A stretch of 64,000 bases of DNA from Clostridium beijerinckii HUN142 (GTDB taxonomy: Bacteria > Bacillota > Clostridia > Clostridiales > Clostridiaceae): positions 124,001 through 188,000 of the forward strand of contig NZ_JHXK01000009.1 of assembly GCF_000621745.1 (NCBI RefSeq), written 5' to 3'. This document shows, piece by piece, positions 52,141-60,955 of the stretch (positions are counted from its first letter, which is position 1; every line of letters begins with the position of its first letter). The notes under the pieces were generated by a model. It was given only the letters and a program-made list of their open reading frames with translations. It was not told the DNA's origin and searched no databases. A program made the position numbers and the translations under genes.

Positions 52141-53799
52141 TTATTTCTTTGTAATAGTGTAGCTATCAATTAATGATTGATTACCAATTGTATAATCATT
52201 TGCTGCATAAGTATTGATTGTAAATGTATCATCAGTGAAACTTACATATGAGTACGATGGAACATACCCCTGCCATCCAACAACACTAAATGAATGATCA
52301 GCACTTCCGCCAATTGTATCATTATTACCCTTGTTGAAGTCATAATATTTACTTCCTGTACCTGAATCAAGAGTAAAGTAAACTGTTCCCTTAGGATTAG
52401 TTACACTGTCTGGATATTCTTTTTTTGCATAAGTAGCATTTGGATTTGTAGTGCCTGGTACAGAAGCGTTGCTACTATTTTTCAAAGTTTCAGGAGCACC
52501 AGTATTAGGATCAACAGCACTTCCATTTAACATTTGTGCAGTACGAGTATAGTAGTGATCATGCCCTTGTAGTACAACATCTATATTGTATTTATCCATC
52601 ATTTTTGTCCAAGTATTACGTATTGTTAAAACTGGATCATCAAGTTCATTTTTAGTATTGTGATTAGCTTCGCTGTATGCAGATTGGTGCCATGTAGCAA
52701 CCTTCCACTTTACATTTGGATTGGCTTTAATAGCCTCTGCTATAAATTGATCATGATCAGCAGTACCATAGTTATTTGCATTCAATACTAAAAATAATAC
52801 TGGACCAGCAGTAAACCAGTAGTCACCATCATTTCCATATTGTGTAGCACCTAACTTACTTATATTAGGCTGATTGTAGTGATAGCCATAATATTCACCC
52901 ATTTGATGATCATGATTACCACAAAAAGCAGCTAAAGGCATATTTTGCATGTAATTCACTGTAGAATCTGGATTAAAGAAATCCCTATATTGATACCATT
53001 GTCCATCAGATGAATTTGAAGGTTGAACTAAGTAATTATAGTCGTTAATTTGATCTCCCATTGAAAAAAGGAAGTTTAAGTCCTTATTTTGAGTCACTAG
53101 TTTCAGCATATTATTCCAGCCTGTTTTATCATCATTTAAGTTCTTGTGACCACCTGTAGCATTAGATTTGGCAGTACCTTTAGAATTATCAAATGCACCA
53201 ATTTGTGGATCACCAAAAGCAGCAAACGTTACTTTATCGGTAGGTAGTGTGGTAATTGTATAAACTGGACTCCAATTGCCTTGTCCATCACTTACAGAAT
53301 AAGAGTACTGTGTATCTGGATCTAACCCTTTTACTTTCACTTTATTTGAATATTCACCAGTTGGAGCACCTGCTGTTTTCTTCCCATTATAAACATCATC
53401 CCCATTATTAGCAGGAGTAGCCTTTCCATCAATATCTGTAAGGGCTGTCTCACTCTGATTAATAGATTGTGTAGCTTTTACAACAGTTTGTTCCGCATCC
53501 TGAATATCTGCAGAAGTTGGAAATTCTGTACCATTCATATTAGATGTACGTGAAATTTTTATTTGTGTCTTTCCAGAAGATTGTGTGAACCAAGCAAAAT
53601 CAAGCTCTTTTGGATCAGAACCAACATTTGCATTAATATTATAAGGTCCTGTAACCTTAGGTAATGAGAAATTTTCAATACCTGATATACCAGTAATTTC
53701 GGCATTAACGTTCCTTATAAAAGGTATACTGGCAGACGTAGCCATGACTGTAGCTACAGCAATTGGAAGCATGAATTTAACTTTCTTACTAATTTTCAT
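52141..53799 (-). CDS. Secreted purple-acid-phosphatase-like metallophosphoesterase
   Basis: A 552-aa exported phosphatase. Signal peptide about 1-33 (VNAE). An N-terminal Fn3-like domain spans about 60-185 (TQIKISRTSNM, VKVKGLDPDTQYSYSVSDGQ). The catalytic domain from about 190 has all five metal-site blocks: GDPQ with D197, GDQ (248-250), GNHDH (294-298), H371 and GHDH (412-415). Family members hydrolyse phosphate monoesters using a di-metal centre. With the phytase-like protein at 1489 it suggests active scavenging of organic phosphate. Confidence 0.9.
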   Translation of the reverse strand: MKISKKVKFMLPIAVATVMATSASIPFIRNVNAEITGISGIENFSLPKVTGPYNINANVGSDPKELDFAWFTQSSGKTQIKISRTSNMNGTEFPTSADIQDAEQTVVKATQSINQSETALTDIDGKATPANNGDDVYNGKKTAGAPTGEYSNKVKVKGLDPDTQYSYSVSDGQGNWSPVYTITTLPTDKVTFAAFGDPQIGAFDNSKGTAKSNATGGHKNLNDDKTGWNNMLKLVTQNKDLNFLFSMGDQINDYNYLVQPSNSSDGQWYQYRDFFNPDSTVNYMQNMPLAAFCGNHDHQMGEYYGYHYNQPNISKLGATQYGNDGDYWFTAGPVLFLVLNANNYGTADHDQFIAEAIKANPNVKWKVATWHQSAYSEANHNTKNELDDPVLTIRNTWTKMMDKYNIDVVLQGHDHYYTRTAQMLNGSAVDPNTGAPETLKNSSNASVPGTTNPNATYAKKEYPDSVTNPKGTVYFTLDSGTGSKYYDFNKGNNDTIGGSADHSFSVVGWQGYVPSYSYVSFTDDTFTINTYAANDYTIGNQSLIDSYTITKK

Positions 53800-54012
53800 A
53801 TAATCTTACCACCTTCTAAATATTTTGTTCTTATATAAAGTTACTCCTTTTATTTTAAATACCAGTTAACTTATAGTTAATTTCACTTTAAATATTATAA
53901 TTTACCTAAAATTACATATTTTTACTGGCATTGCGTTGGTAAGACTACGTTACATACAATTTTATTACAAAGGAATTATGAAATCTCTGGTATAAGCCAC
54001 ACAAAATTTTAA

Positions 54013-54115
54013 CAATAGCAAGTGACCGCTTTATTGCCTGAGCTTTCAAGATTGGCGACAGCACAAAAGAATTGGTTCAGCAAGTATTGGCATCAAAGAA
54101 GATTGAACAGCAGGC
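54013..54115 (+). pseudogene. IS21 IstA-like transposase fragment
   Basis: In one frame the stretch reads IASDRFIA, a stop, then AFKIGDSTKELVQQVLASKK and IEQQAC, which resembles the C-terminal part of IS21-family IstA proteins. It then breaks down. No ends or partner ATPase gene are visible. It marks a probable insertion scar just upstream of a less AT-rich gene pair. The rest of 53800-54270 shows nothing else. Confidence 0.45.
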
Positions 54116-54269
54116 ATGCTCAGCATGGAAGAGGTGTATTACCCCAAACTCAACCACAAAGCAGACCTGACAAACCGTCAAATCTTCTGAAAAAAGTATT
54201 CCGCCGCAAGATGGAAATATATAGTTAGGTTAGGCAAAAATATATACAATAAATTGTTTACTATCACAG

Positions 54270-54334
54270 TTGACACTTTAATCCATTTATTATATACTGT
54301 GAATGCATTCACAGTATATAGCGAATAGATTCAC
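54270..54334 (+). promoter_or_regulatory. tetR promoter with perfect 30-bp palindromic operator
   Basis: TTGACA (54270-54275), a 17-nt spacer and TATACT (54293-54298) form a near-ideal promoter. A perfect 30-bp palindrome at 54291-54320 (half site TATATACTGTGAATG) overlaps the -10 and start site. A degenerate second site, GCGAATAGATTCAC (54321-54334), follows. Autorepression by the TetR protein is strongly suggested. Confidence 0.8.
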
Positions 54335-54354
54335 ACAACAATAAGGAGGGTTCT

Positions 54355-55014
54355 ATGCCAAAAAAAGCTTTCTTTCGCCTGGATGAAACAAAACGCGAGG
54401 AAATATCAAATAGCGCTATGCAGCTTTTTGTTAATTATCCATACGATGATATAAATATGAAGATGACTTTAGACGCATTGTCCATGCATCCTGGAACATT
54501 TTATCGGTATTTTGATGATAAAGATGATCTTTATTGTCTCTTGATACAAAATGTGACCCAGAAAAGAGCTGAATTTTTTAATAACCGTAATCAAGATTCA
54601 ATTTTGCAGATTTTCCTTACCGGCTTATTTGATAATGATAATGGGATTGGGGCCGAACCGCTTAATGAATTGGAAGTCAAGTTCATTGAAACAATTTTAT
54701 CCATTCCCGAGAACATCTTGCTTCACATATACCTGAATGTACTGAAGGGCGAATCATTCCCTTTGGTTAAGGACATTCTTCGCCGAATGAGGTTTGATGG
54801 ATATCTACGGCCAGATATTGACGACAACCTGATTTCTTTTATGTTTGAGACAATGCAATTTAATTTGATTTTATTTTTTAGGGAATTCGGTATTAAGGAC
54901 TTTGAGCTGCAGCATAAGGTCAGCAAATACTTTACAGACTTTTTCTGCCATGGTTTGGTTGAAGATCATAAGTATTCTGAGCTCATGAGCAATCTCAAGA
55001 AAGTCAAGGAATAG
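54355..55014 (+). CDS. TetR-family transcriptional regulator
   Basis: A 219-aa regulator. The helix-turn-helix is in residues about 8-55 (REEISNSAMQLFVNYPYDDI, MTLDALSMHPGTFYRYFDDK). The C-terminal ligand-binding domain is unassigned. RBS AAGGAGG. It is followed 130 nt later by a predicted lipase/esterase-like hydrolase which it may control. Codon use here (more G/C at third positions) differs from most of the window, so both genes may be a recent acquisition. Confidence 0.88.
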   Translation: MPKKAFFRLDETKREEISNSAMQLFVNYPYDDINMKMTLDALSMHPGTFYRYFDDKDDLYCLLIQNVTQKRAEFFNNRNQDSILQIFLTGLFDNDNGIGAEPLNELEVKFIETILSIPENILLHIYLNVLKGESFPLVKDILRRMRFDGYLRPDIDDNLISFMFETMQFNLILFFREFGIKDFELQHKVSKYFTDFFCHGLVEDHKYSELMSNLKKVKE

Positions 55015-55143
55015 ATACGAATCCATTAAGATATGATGGAAATCATTTTATAGCATTCGAAGCCCGAAAGTATTTGTAGCACTATGCCGTTCGGGTTTCG
55101 TAAACACTACAATTATTATAAAACGAGAGAGAGGAACAAAAAA

Positions 55144-56292
55144 ATGAAAACTTATGACGCATTTCCAAAACCGATCGGCAACTATACCGTCGGGCGAACA
55201 CAAATTGATTTTAAGTACGTAGCATCAGATAATTCAGAAAGAGAACTGACAGCGTTTTTCTTTTATCCGTCCGACAGCAGCGAAGGCAAGCCAACAGCAG
55301 AATACGCATTTCCAGAGCTGCCATCACTGTGGAATGAAAGTATGGTTAAGAATGGTCTTGAAATGGATAATTTTTTTGATTTCAATATTAAAACATGCTG
55401 TTACGAAGATCTGGCATTATCTCAAAAGGAAAATCGTTATCCAGTTGTATTCTATGTTCATGGCGGAACTACATACCCGCAGCAAAATACTGTAACCTGC
55501 CAAGACCTGGCAAGTGCTGGCTATATTGTTGTAGCAATTGGTCATCAAGGAGGAGGTGTATACAGACTCAAGGATGGGCGACTTAGTCACATTTCAAAGA
55601 AATATTACGAAGATTTACAGGAATTCGGCACTGACCCAGTGACAAAGGATATAGCTCCAATTCTGGTAGAGAAGCTTGAAAAAGAAAAAGCACTTGAAAT
55701 TTCTCGTAAAGTAACTTCGTCACCTGGAGCAGTCAAGTTTGCAAAGTATGCCGATCTTCAGAGCGAGGACATAAGATATGTAGCAGATTGCCTGTACAAA
55801 ATGAATACAGGTGACATTGGATCCATATTTAAAGACAGATTGAAACTTGAAATCGGCATTGGCGTGTTCGGGCACTCATTTGGAGGAGCTACAACAGCAA
55901 TTGTTTGCCGTGACGACGACCGATTTGTCTGCGGCATCGATTTTGACGGTGGTCTATTTTGTCAGGATAGCGACCTTAAGAAACCCTTCATGATGCTCGG
56001 CAGTACGGTATCCTATAATGTGGATGCGCTTTTTCTTGAATCAAACAGCGGAGAAACCTATTTTGTCATTCTTGATAATGTAGTGCATTTTGACTTCGGC
56101 GATTTCATATTTCTTGCTAAAAATGAAGCCTTGCAACTGTCATTAAGAGGAACCAGGGATGCAATGGAGCTGCGCAACATTCTTACAACTTATACAAAGG
56201 CGTTTTTTGATAAATATATGCTGAAAAAATCAGTGGAAATTGAAAGCCTGGCGTTCGATGGCGTGGAAATGATCAAGAAGTCGAAAAAATAA
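55144..56292 (+). CDS. Alpha/beta hydrolase, platelet-activating-factor acetylhydrolase-like
   Basis: A 382-aa esterase. The nucleophile elbow is GHSFGG (in GIGVFGHSFGGATTAIVCRD), the oxyanion region is VFYVHGGTTYPQQ, and a C-terminal HFDFGDF supplies the likely catalytic His; the acidic residue is probably in the DFDGG region. The overall plan (TVGRTQIDFKYVA, then ELTAFFFYPSD) matches bacterial PAF-acetylhydrolase-like proteins, which cleave short acyl esters. No signal peptide. ATG 55144 follows a GAGAGAGG site. A shared, comparatively G+C-rich composition links it to the TetR gene. Confidence 0.82.
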   Translation: MKTYDAFPKPIGNYTVGRTQIDFKYVASDNSERELTAFFFYPSDSSEGKPTAEYAFPELPSLWNESMVKNGLEMDNFFDFNIKTCCYEDLALSQKENRYPVVFYVHGGTTYPQQNTVTCQDLASAGYIVVAIGHQGGGVYRLKDGRLSHISKKYYEDLQEFGTDPVTKDIAPILVEKLEKEKALEISRKVTSSPGAVKFAKYADLQSEDIRYVADCLYKMNTGDIGSIFKDRLKLEIGIGVFGHSFGGATTAIVCRDDDRFVCGIDFDGGLFCQDSDLKKPFMMLGSTVSYNVDALFLESNSGETYFVILDNVVHFDFGDFIFLAKNEALQLSLRGTRDAMELRNILTTYTKAFFDKYMLKKSVEIESLAFDGVEMIKKSKK

Positions 56293-56370
56293 GTAGCAAA
56301 ACGCTAGGAACGACTCCGATGAAAGCACTTGAGCTTAGTTCTTTGGAATGTACTCTGCGTCATCTATGGA

Positions 56371-56392
56371 CTGTGTCGCCTAGTAAGGCGAC
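56371..56392. other. GC-rich hairpin after the hydrolase gene
   Basis: GTCGCC and GGCGAC form a perfect 6-bp stem around TAGTAA. There is no U-tract. Its G+C richness stands out from the flanks and marks the right border of the foreign-looking segment. Confidence 0.45.
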
Positions 56393-56430
56393 ATAAACCT
56401 TATACTTGATAATATTTACCATACAATAAA

Positions 56431-56470
56431 AATACAGCCCATTCCAAGTGGAATTAGGCTGCTTATAGTT
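56431..56470 (-). terminator. Terminator of the MarR gene
   Basis: CAGCC-ATTCC pairs with GGAAT-GGCTG (56435-56461) with small bulges. On the minus strand it is followed by TATTTTTATT. Confidence 0.7.
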
Positions 56471-56479
56471 TTATTTTAA

Positions 56480-56962
56480 TTATTCAGATTTATCAGATTT
56501 AGAATCTATTCCAAGTTTATTTATTTCTGCGTCCAAATGCCTGCTATATTTTTCTATGAATCCAAGCATAGCGTCAAATTGTTCATCAGTCACTTGTTCA
56601 AATACGACTTTATCTCGATCTTGAAACTCTTTATGCAGCTTTTCATGGAGGTCATAAACTTTTTGCCCTTGTTCAGTGAGCCTAAAATAGATTTCTTTCT
56701 TATTATCTGGTTTCTGATAGCTTTCTATAATGCCTCTTTGTATAAGCTTCTTTGTCATTTTACTTATAGCTCCCCTAGTCATATAAAGAGACTCTGCAAG
56801 TTTTGTCACGTTGGACTCTACGTTTCTTCCAATACATTCAATGTAATGTACTTCTGATGGGTTATATCCCTTAAGACTATCTTCCATCTTAAGTTTATTA
56901 AGCCAAGCCATCTTATTAAATACTTTCCTAAAATCCATTAAGACCTGTTCTTGTTTGTTCAT
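56480..56962 (-). CDS. MarR-family transcriptional regulator
   Basis: A 160-aa winged-helix protein (VTKLAESLYMTRGAISKMTK, KLIQRGIIESYQKPDNKKEI with the wing, YFRLTEQGQKVYDLHE). The RBS GGGAGG is clear. An ACAATA/TATTGT inverted repeat at 57025-57045 upstream may be its operator. It stands alone next to the hydrolase gene (opposite strand), so its target is open. Confidence 0.88.
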   Translation of the reverse strand: MNKQEQVLMDFRKVFNKMAWLNKLKMEDSLKGYNPSEVHYIECIGRNVESNVTKLAESLYMTRGAISKMTKKLIQRGIIESYQKPDNKKEIYFRLTEQGQKVYDLHEKLHKEFQDRDKVVFEQVTDEQFDAMLGFIEKYSRHLDAEINKLGIDSKSDKSE

Positions 56963-57024
56963 GGCCTATCCTCCCACTTTTTAACGCATTAACAATATTA
57001 TATTACTCTTTTGTTTCCATTTCA

Positions 57025-57045
57025 ACAATATTAAAATATTATTGT
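57025..57045 (-). promoter_or_regulatory. Possible MarR operator
   Basis: ACAATA (57025-57030) and TATTGT (57040-57045) are inverted around an AT-only centre, 63 nt upstream of the MarR start. A second ACAATATTATA-like half lies near 56992. AT-richness makes chance matches likely. Confidence 0.35.
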
Positions 57046-57085
57046 AATAAATTGAACTATACGTAAAAAGTTATTCTTATCCCTA

Positions 57086-57274
57086 TTATGCTTCCTTATA
57101 CTCTATTTGTATCTTTTTATCCTCACTTCTTACAAATGTATTGCAGGTATTACAATTATAACTATTTGTTATAATCTTAAAAAGATTCCCTTTTTCGTCT
57201 TCTTCATTTCTCTCTACAGTATTTACATTCATAATTTCTAATGCATGACATTTAGGACAATATTCATTAACCAT
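57086..57274 (-). CDS. Small zinc-ribbon protein
   Basis: A 62-aa protein with two C-x2-C knuckles (EYCPKCHALE and YNCNTCNTFVRSEDK), the size and layout of a free-standing zinc ribbon. No other domain. It probably binds nucleic acid or a protein partner. RBS GAGGAAG. Single gene. Confidence 0.75.
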   Translation of the reverse strand: MVNEYCPKCHALEIMNVNTVERNEEDEKGNLFKIITNSYNCNTCNTFVRSEDKKIQIEYKEA

Positions 57275-57480
57275 AATTTACACTTCCTCATAACATAATT
57301 TTGTATTTAAAAATATTTTTTATGATTCAACCATTTTTTATTCTTGCCAAAAACTACATATATTTATGTTAAATGCAATTTTCACTAAACTATATATATT
57401 TATCTTAAATCTAAATTTTATTATATGCCGTATCTCTGTATTTAAAAAATACTTTAAAAGCTACTCTTAAAATAGATTCA

Positions 57481-58149
57481 TCATTTGCAGTTCTCAGAAT
57501 CACCAACTATCTCTAGTAACTTGCAAGGCTTGTCTATAATGTAATCAGCACCTTTTTCCTTTAGAAGCTCTCTATCTCTAAATCCCCAAGTTACGCCTAC
57601 ACATTTAACTCCAGCATTTCTAGCTGTTTTTACATCTACTTCTGAATCGCCAACATATATAGCTTTATCATCAGTAGAATCTAACTCCTTTAAAGCTTTA
57701 ATTACTGTATCAGGGGCTGGCTTTTTAGCAATATTTGAACTTTCTCCAATCGCAACTTTTATATATTGTTCAAAATAAATCTTATTAAGCTCTTTTACTG
57801 CTGAATCAAATTTATTAGAAACAATTGCAATCTTATAGTTTTCCTTTGATAAAACATCTAAAAGCCCCATGATTCCTTCATATACTTTAGTTTTATTTTG
57901 CATATTTTTTGAATAATGACTCCGAAAATCTGCAAGACATTCCTTATAATAAGGATTATTTAAGCCGTCAGGTACAGAAAGCTCCATTAAACGCCCAACT
58001 CCGTTTCCTACAAAACTTCTAACTTCTTCCTTTTTTCTAGATGGAAAATTATATTTTCCTAATGCAAAATTCACGCTATCAGCAAGATCTTCAAGAGTGT
58101 CAAGAAGCGTTCCATCCAAATCAAATATAACTGTATCATATTTCTTCAT
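57481..58149 (-). CDS. HAD phosphatase, phosphoglycolate/pyrophosphate phosphatase type
   Basis: A 222-aa HAD subfamily IA phosphatase. Motif I is VIFDLDGTLLDTLEDLADSV, motif II is VSNKF (IAIVSNKFDSAVKELNK), motif III is KKPAPDTV and motif IV is YVGDSEVDV. An alpha-helical cap contains VRSFVGNGVGRLMEL. It resembles Gph/PpaX enzymes that remove phosphate from 2-phosphoglycolate or pyrophosphate. ATG 58149 has AAGGAG 8 nt upstream. Confidence 0.9.
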   Translation of the reverse strand: MKKYDTVIFDLDGTLLDTLEDLADSVNFALGKYNFPSRKKEEVRSFVGNGVGRLMELSVPDGLNNPYYKECLADFRSHYSKNMQNKTKVYEGIMGLLDVLSKENYKIAIVSNKFDSAVKELNKIYFEQYIKVAIGESSNIAKKPAPDTVIKALKELDSTDDKAIYVGDSEVDVKTARNAGVKCVGVTWGFRDRELLKEKGADYIIDKPCKLLEIVGDSENCK

Positions 58150-58296
58150 AAATAGTATCTCCTTAAAAAACATATAAATTTATAATTAAGCTTTGTTTTA
58201 AATGTATGTTGATAAATTATATAAACAAAAGGATACATCTTTCCTGTTCCTTTTGTTTGAATGAGTTTACAAAATATTTTACTTATACGAATTATG

Positions 58297-58776
58297 TTAT
58301 AATCTTGAAACTTGTATTTCTTTTGCTAATTTACTTTTTCTTAAACTTCTTGTTTTTATTTGAGAAATCAGAATTCCTATATTGGGATATGATAACCGTA
58401 CTAAAAAATAATTAATAAATTCTATAATAGCAAACAGCATCAAAAATACTCCCCAAAAATAATACTTAAATGAAATTGATTTACTAACTATTAATATAGG
58501 GATATATCCTAAAATTAATAGCAGGTTAATATACTTTAGCACAAAATAAAATTTGCCAGTTGAGTTAAAAGTTATATTCTTATTTGTAAGTCTCTTTAGA
58601 CATATAAACCAATAAACTGAACCTTGTAACAATATTAAACATAATACTGTTAATGGGTAAATAACTTGAACTGTATGTTCTTTAAACCATATAAAATAAC
58701 ACAACCAAAACGCAAAAACACTTGCTAATTCACCAGTTGATAATTTTAACAATTCTTTTCCTATAGATTTTTTCAC
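58297..58776 (-). CDS. Membrane protein of unknown function
   Basis: A 159-aa protein with four predicted helices (about 14-30, 35-55, 78-98, 108-130) and a basic tail (KTRSLRKSKLAKEI). It starts at GTG behind GGGAG. Not recognised. Single gene. Confidence 0.6.
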   Translation of the reverse strand: MKKSIGKELLKLSTGELASVFAFWLCYFIWFKEHTVQVIYPLTVLCLILLQGSVYWFICLKRLTNKNITFNSTGKFYFVLKYINLLLILGYIPILIVSKSISFKYYFWGVFLMLFAIIEFINYFLVRLSYPNIGILISQIKTRSLRKSKLAKEIQVSRL

Positions 58777-58816
58777 GTTTTCTTTCTCCCATAAATAATT
58801 CTATTTAAATAAATTT

Positions 58817-59130
58817 TGGTTCTCTATTTTTAAATGCCTTTACCATAGTATGTATAATTATATAGTATATTGCTTTGAATTATAAAATTCTTAGTCTTTA
58901 ATAGTGTCTTTTTCCACACTAAAAACTTTAAGCTATTTAAACCATTTAAGATAGTTTGAAAGATATTTAGTTGCAACTCCATTAAACCTACGCATCCATC
59001 TTTTTAAATTAGAGTGTATTGCATTTATATGTTGTGTATGTGATACACATCTTCTTTGTGTCTACCTCGTTTAATTCTCTTATGCTCTAAGGACATTTCT
59101 ATTGAAAATTGAATTTGCTGATTCCCTTTT
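58817..59130 (-). mobile_element. IS1595-family insertion sequence remnant
   Basis: On the minus strand the stretch encodes [12 protein letters not shown] in one frame and, after a frameshift, [20 protein letters not shown] and [11 protein letters not shown] then stop. This is the conserved C-terminus of IS1595/ISXO2-like transposases (H-x-N-x3-x-H-S-x-L-K-x-W). The N-terminal and catalytic Asp region is missing. The sequence after the stop down to 58817 matches 18595-18690. It is inactive. Confidence 0.65.
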
Positions 59131-59174
59131 TCTTAACCTCTTTACCTCTTTTATCTTTATATATTTATATTTCA

Positions 59175-59822
59175 TTATTCTCTTTTAACCTCATAAAATA
59201 CACCTTCATCAAAATAAATTAAAGTATTATTGTCCTTGATGAATAAAGTTATTTTATCTGATACATTTAATTGCATAATAGAATCAGTGCTAACACCTAT
59301 TTTTGAAAGATTGGTCTTATACTCACTCGCCATATTATTTTGAGTTTTGTTTGTCATCTTATATTGTGGATTATTATAAGATTCATTACCAAAGGTCGCT
59401 AAGTTATTGGACAAACTAATCTTTAAACCTATTAGTGATGTTTTTTCACCAACAGATACCTTTGCATACCCTGCCACTTTTTTGATTTCCCAATTACCAT
59501 AAAATGATTTTTCATCATTACTAGTTTCTTTATCATTGCTTTGTGCATTAGAATTATTATTTTTGCCATTATTGTTTTTCTCCACTGCAATATTTCTATC
59601 TTTGCTATCAGTAGATAAGCTGGCAGTCTTATTTGTTTCAGTATTATTATCTGTATTTTTTGAATCACTGTTGCTAGTAGTATTATCACTAGTATCTGTA
59701 GTAGCCTCAATGGTTGTATCATTATTGGTTGGGTTAGCATTATTTTGTGGTTTTTGATTTCCACAACCACTTAATGTTACTAATATAGCTGCTACTAATA
59801 AGATAATTTTTATTTTTTTCAA
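59175..59822 (-). CDS. Lipoprotein with Asn/Ser/Thr-rich linker
   Basis: A 215-aa predicted lipoprotein. Signal and lipobox VTLSGC lie near residue 20. A long low-complexity Asn/Thr/Ser/Asp linker (to about 110) precedes a globular domain beginning FYGNWEIKKVAGYAKVSVGE and containing LFIKDNNTLIYFDEGVFYEV. The C-terminal domain resembles conserved clostridial lipoproteins of unknown role. The start is a TTG with AAGGAG 8 nt upstream, because the longer frame lacks a site. Confidence 0.7.
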   Translation of the reverse strand: MKKIKIILLVAAILVTLSGCGNQKPQNNANPTNNDTTIEATTDTSDNTTSNSDSKNTDNNTETNKTASLSTDSKDRNIAVEKNNNGKNNNSNAQSNDKETSNDEKSFYGNWEIKKVAGYAKVSVGEKTSLIGLKISLSNNLATFGNESYNNPQYKMTNKTQNNMASEYKTNLSKIGVSTDSIMQLNVSDKITLFIKDNNTLIYFDEGVFYEVKRE

Positions 59823-59962
59823 TTTTATTCTCCTTATTGTATTAACTTGTTGTATTTTAATACGAGCATATTTTAACATAAACATACACGACTTACAAAT
59901 TTTATATTTACTCTAAATTGTAAATGCGCTTTTGTAATAATATTATAAAGTGTACATTATAG

Positions 59963-59996
59963 AAATAACCTTCAGAATCTCTGTAGGTTATTTTTA
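59963..59996. terminator. Bidirectional hairpin upstream of the lipoprotein gene
   Basis: AAATAACCT (59963-59971) pairs with AGGTTATTT (59985-59993), with a T-rich tail. It ends transcripts coming from the right on the minus strand or from the left on the plus strand. Confidence 0.7.
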
Positions 59997-60000
59997 TCTC

Positions 60001-60290
60001 TCCAAATGTCTATCTTTAATTTTCTTTAGGGCAGCATTTTTCTTTCTAATAATTTTATGATAAGGTATTTTCTTTTTAGCTGCATAATCAGTTAGTCTAT
60101 AGCAATTATTTAACTGACTATAAACTTATTATAGTAAACCTGAAAGATTAATGAAAATTCATCTAGTTCAACATCTAATATTATTTTTTGAAGTTCAACT
60201 ATTTTATCATTATTACAGATAATCTTTTTAGCAAATTTAAGATAACAGATGAAAACATAAGTTTCATGTATACCATATCATAATATAATT
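60001..60290 (-). pseudogene. Decayed regulatory-protein-like gene
   Basis: Minus-strand frames show ETYVFICYLKFAKKIICNND and KIVELQKIILDVELDEFSLI, a stop, then in a shifted frame RLTDYAAKKKIPYHKIIRKK and NAALKKIKDRHLE. The second piece looks like the helix-turn-helix end of a phage/sigma-like protein. The broken frame suggests a dead gene. The identification is weak. No other coding frame lies between 59823 and 60415. Confidence 0.3.
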
Positions 60291-60414
60291 CAGTTTCTAT
60301 GATATCGCCAGTTTTACTTTATCAGCATAACCGTTAAAATTAATATATGTCATGACATTAACTTTATTTAACAGGAAATAAACAATCCTAAATAAATCGC
60401 TTGGAGGTCAGAAT

Positions 60415-60951
60415 ATGGATATAGACTTATTAGAGAAACTTATCATATTTCAGAAAGATAAAGATAATTTTATAGAAACCTTATCTTATTTTAATCCAAA
60501 GATAAAATACCTAAGCTATAAACTAAAATATCCTGAAGCTGAAACAGACCTTATCATATTTCTTTATGAATTAATTACAAAAATAAAATTATATAAATTT
60601 GTTTCTAGTGCAGATGCTTTAAGATATATAAAAAGATGTCTTAGAAATCAAGCAATTAGATTATCATATAAAGTTAATCGTGATAAAAACCTTCTCATCT
60701 TTAATTCTGACGATGAATCATTAGAATCATTTAATAAAAATAATTCCATCAATGATTATTCAGATGTATTCTTCAACGATTTAATTTCATCATTAAAACC
60801 TAGACAAAAACAAATTGTTTATTATAAATTTCATATGCAGCTTTCAGATATTGAAATTGGTAAAATTCTCAAAATATCTAGGCAATCTGTAAATAAATCT
60901 AAAAGAGTTTCTTTAAATGTACTAAAAACTCGGTTATATATGGAGGGATGA
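60415..60951 (+). CDS. Group V sigma factor, UviA/TcdR/BotR-like
   Basis: A 178-aa sigma factor. Segments KIKYLSYKLKYPEAETDLII and FVSSADALRYIKRCLRNQAI correspond to region 2, and LISSLKPRQKQIVYYKFHMQ with LSDIEIGKILKISRQSVNKS to region 4. The features (Y-x-E-A-E-x-D-L-I motif, SRQSVN helix) are those of clostridial toxin and bacteriocin sigma factors. Directly downstream, 4 nt away, is a UviB-like holin gene, as in uviAB of C. perfringens and with parallels to TcdR/TcdE in C. difficile. It likely activates a bacteriocin or toxin locus. None was identified in the window. Confidence 0.8.
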   Translation: MDIDLLEKLIIFQKDKDNFIETLSYFNPKIKYLSYKLKYPEAETDLIIFLYELITKIKLYKFVSSADALRYIKRCLRNQAIRLSYKVNRDKNLLIFNSDDESLESFNKNNSINDYSDVFFNDLISSLKPRQKQIVYYKFHMQLSDIEIGKILKISRQSVNKSKRVSLNVLKTRLYMEG

Positions 60952-60955
60952 TATT

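Noticed and set aside
54022-54228. 68-codon plus-strand frame starting at a GTG
   Set aside because: Another frame of the same stretch reads as an IS21 IstA fragment, composition is unlike a protein, and no RBS precedes it.
60309-60350. TTTACT/GTTAAA upstream of the UviA-like gene as a group V sigma promoter
   Set aside because: The spacing (about 14 nt) is shorter than the 16-17 nt of known BotR/TcdR promoters, so the match is not convincing.
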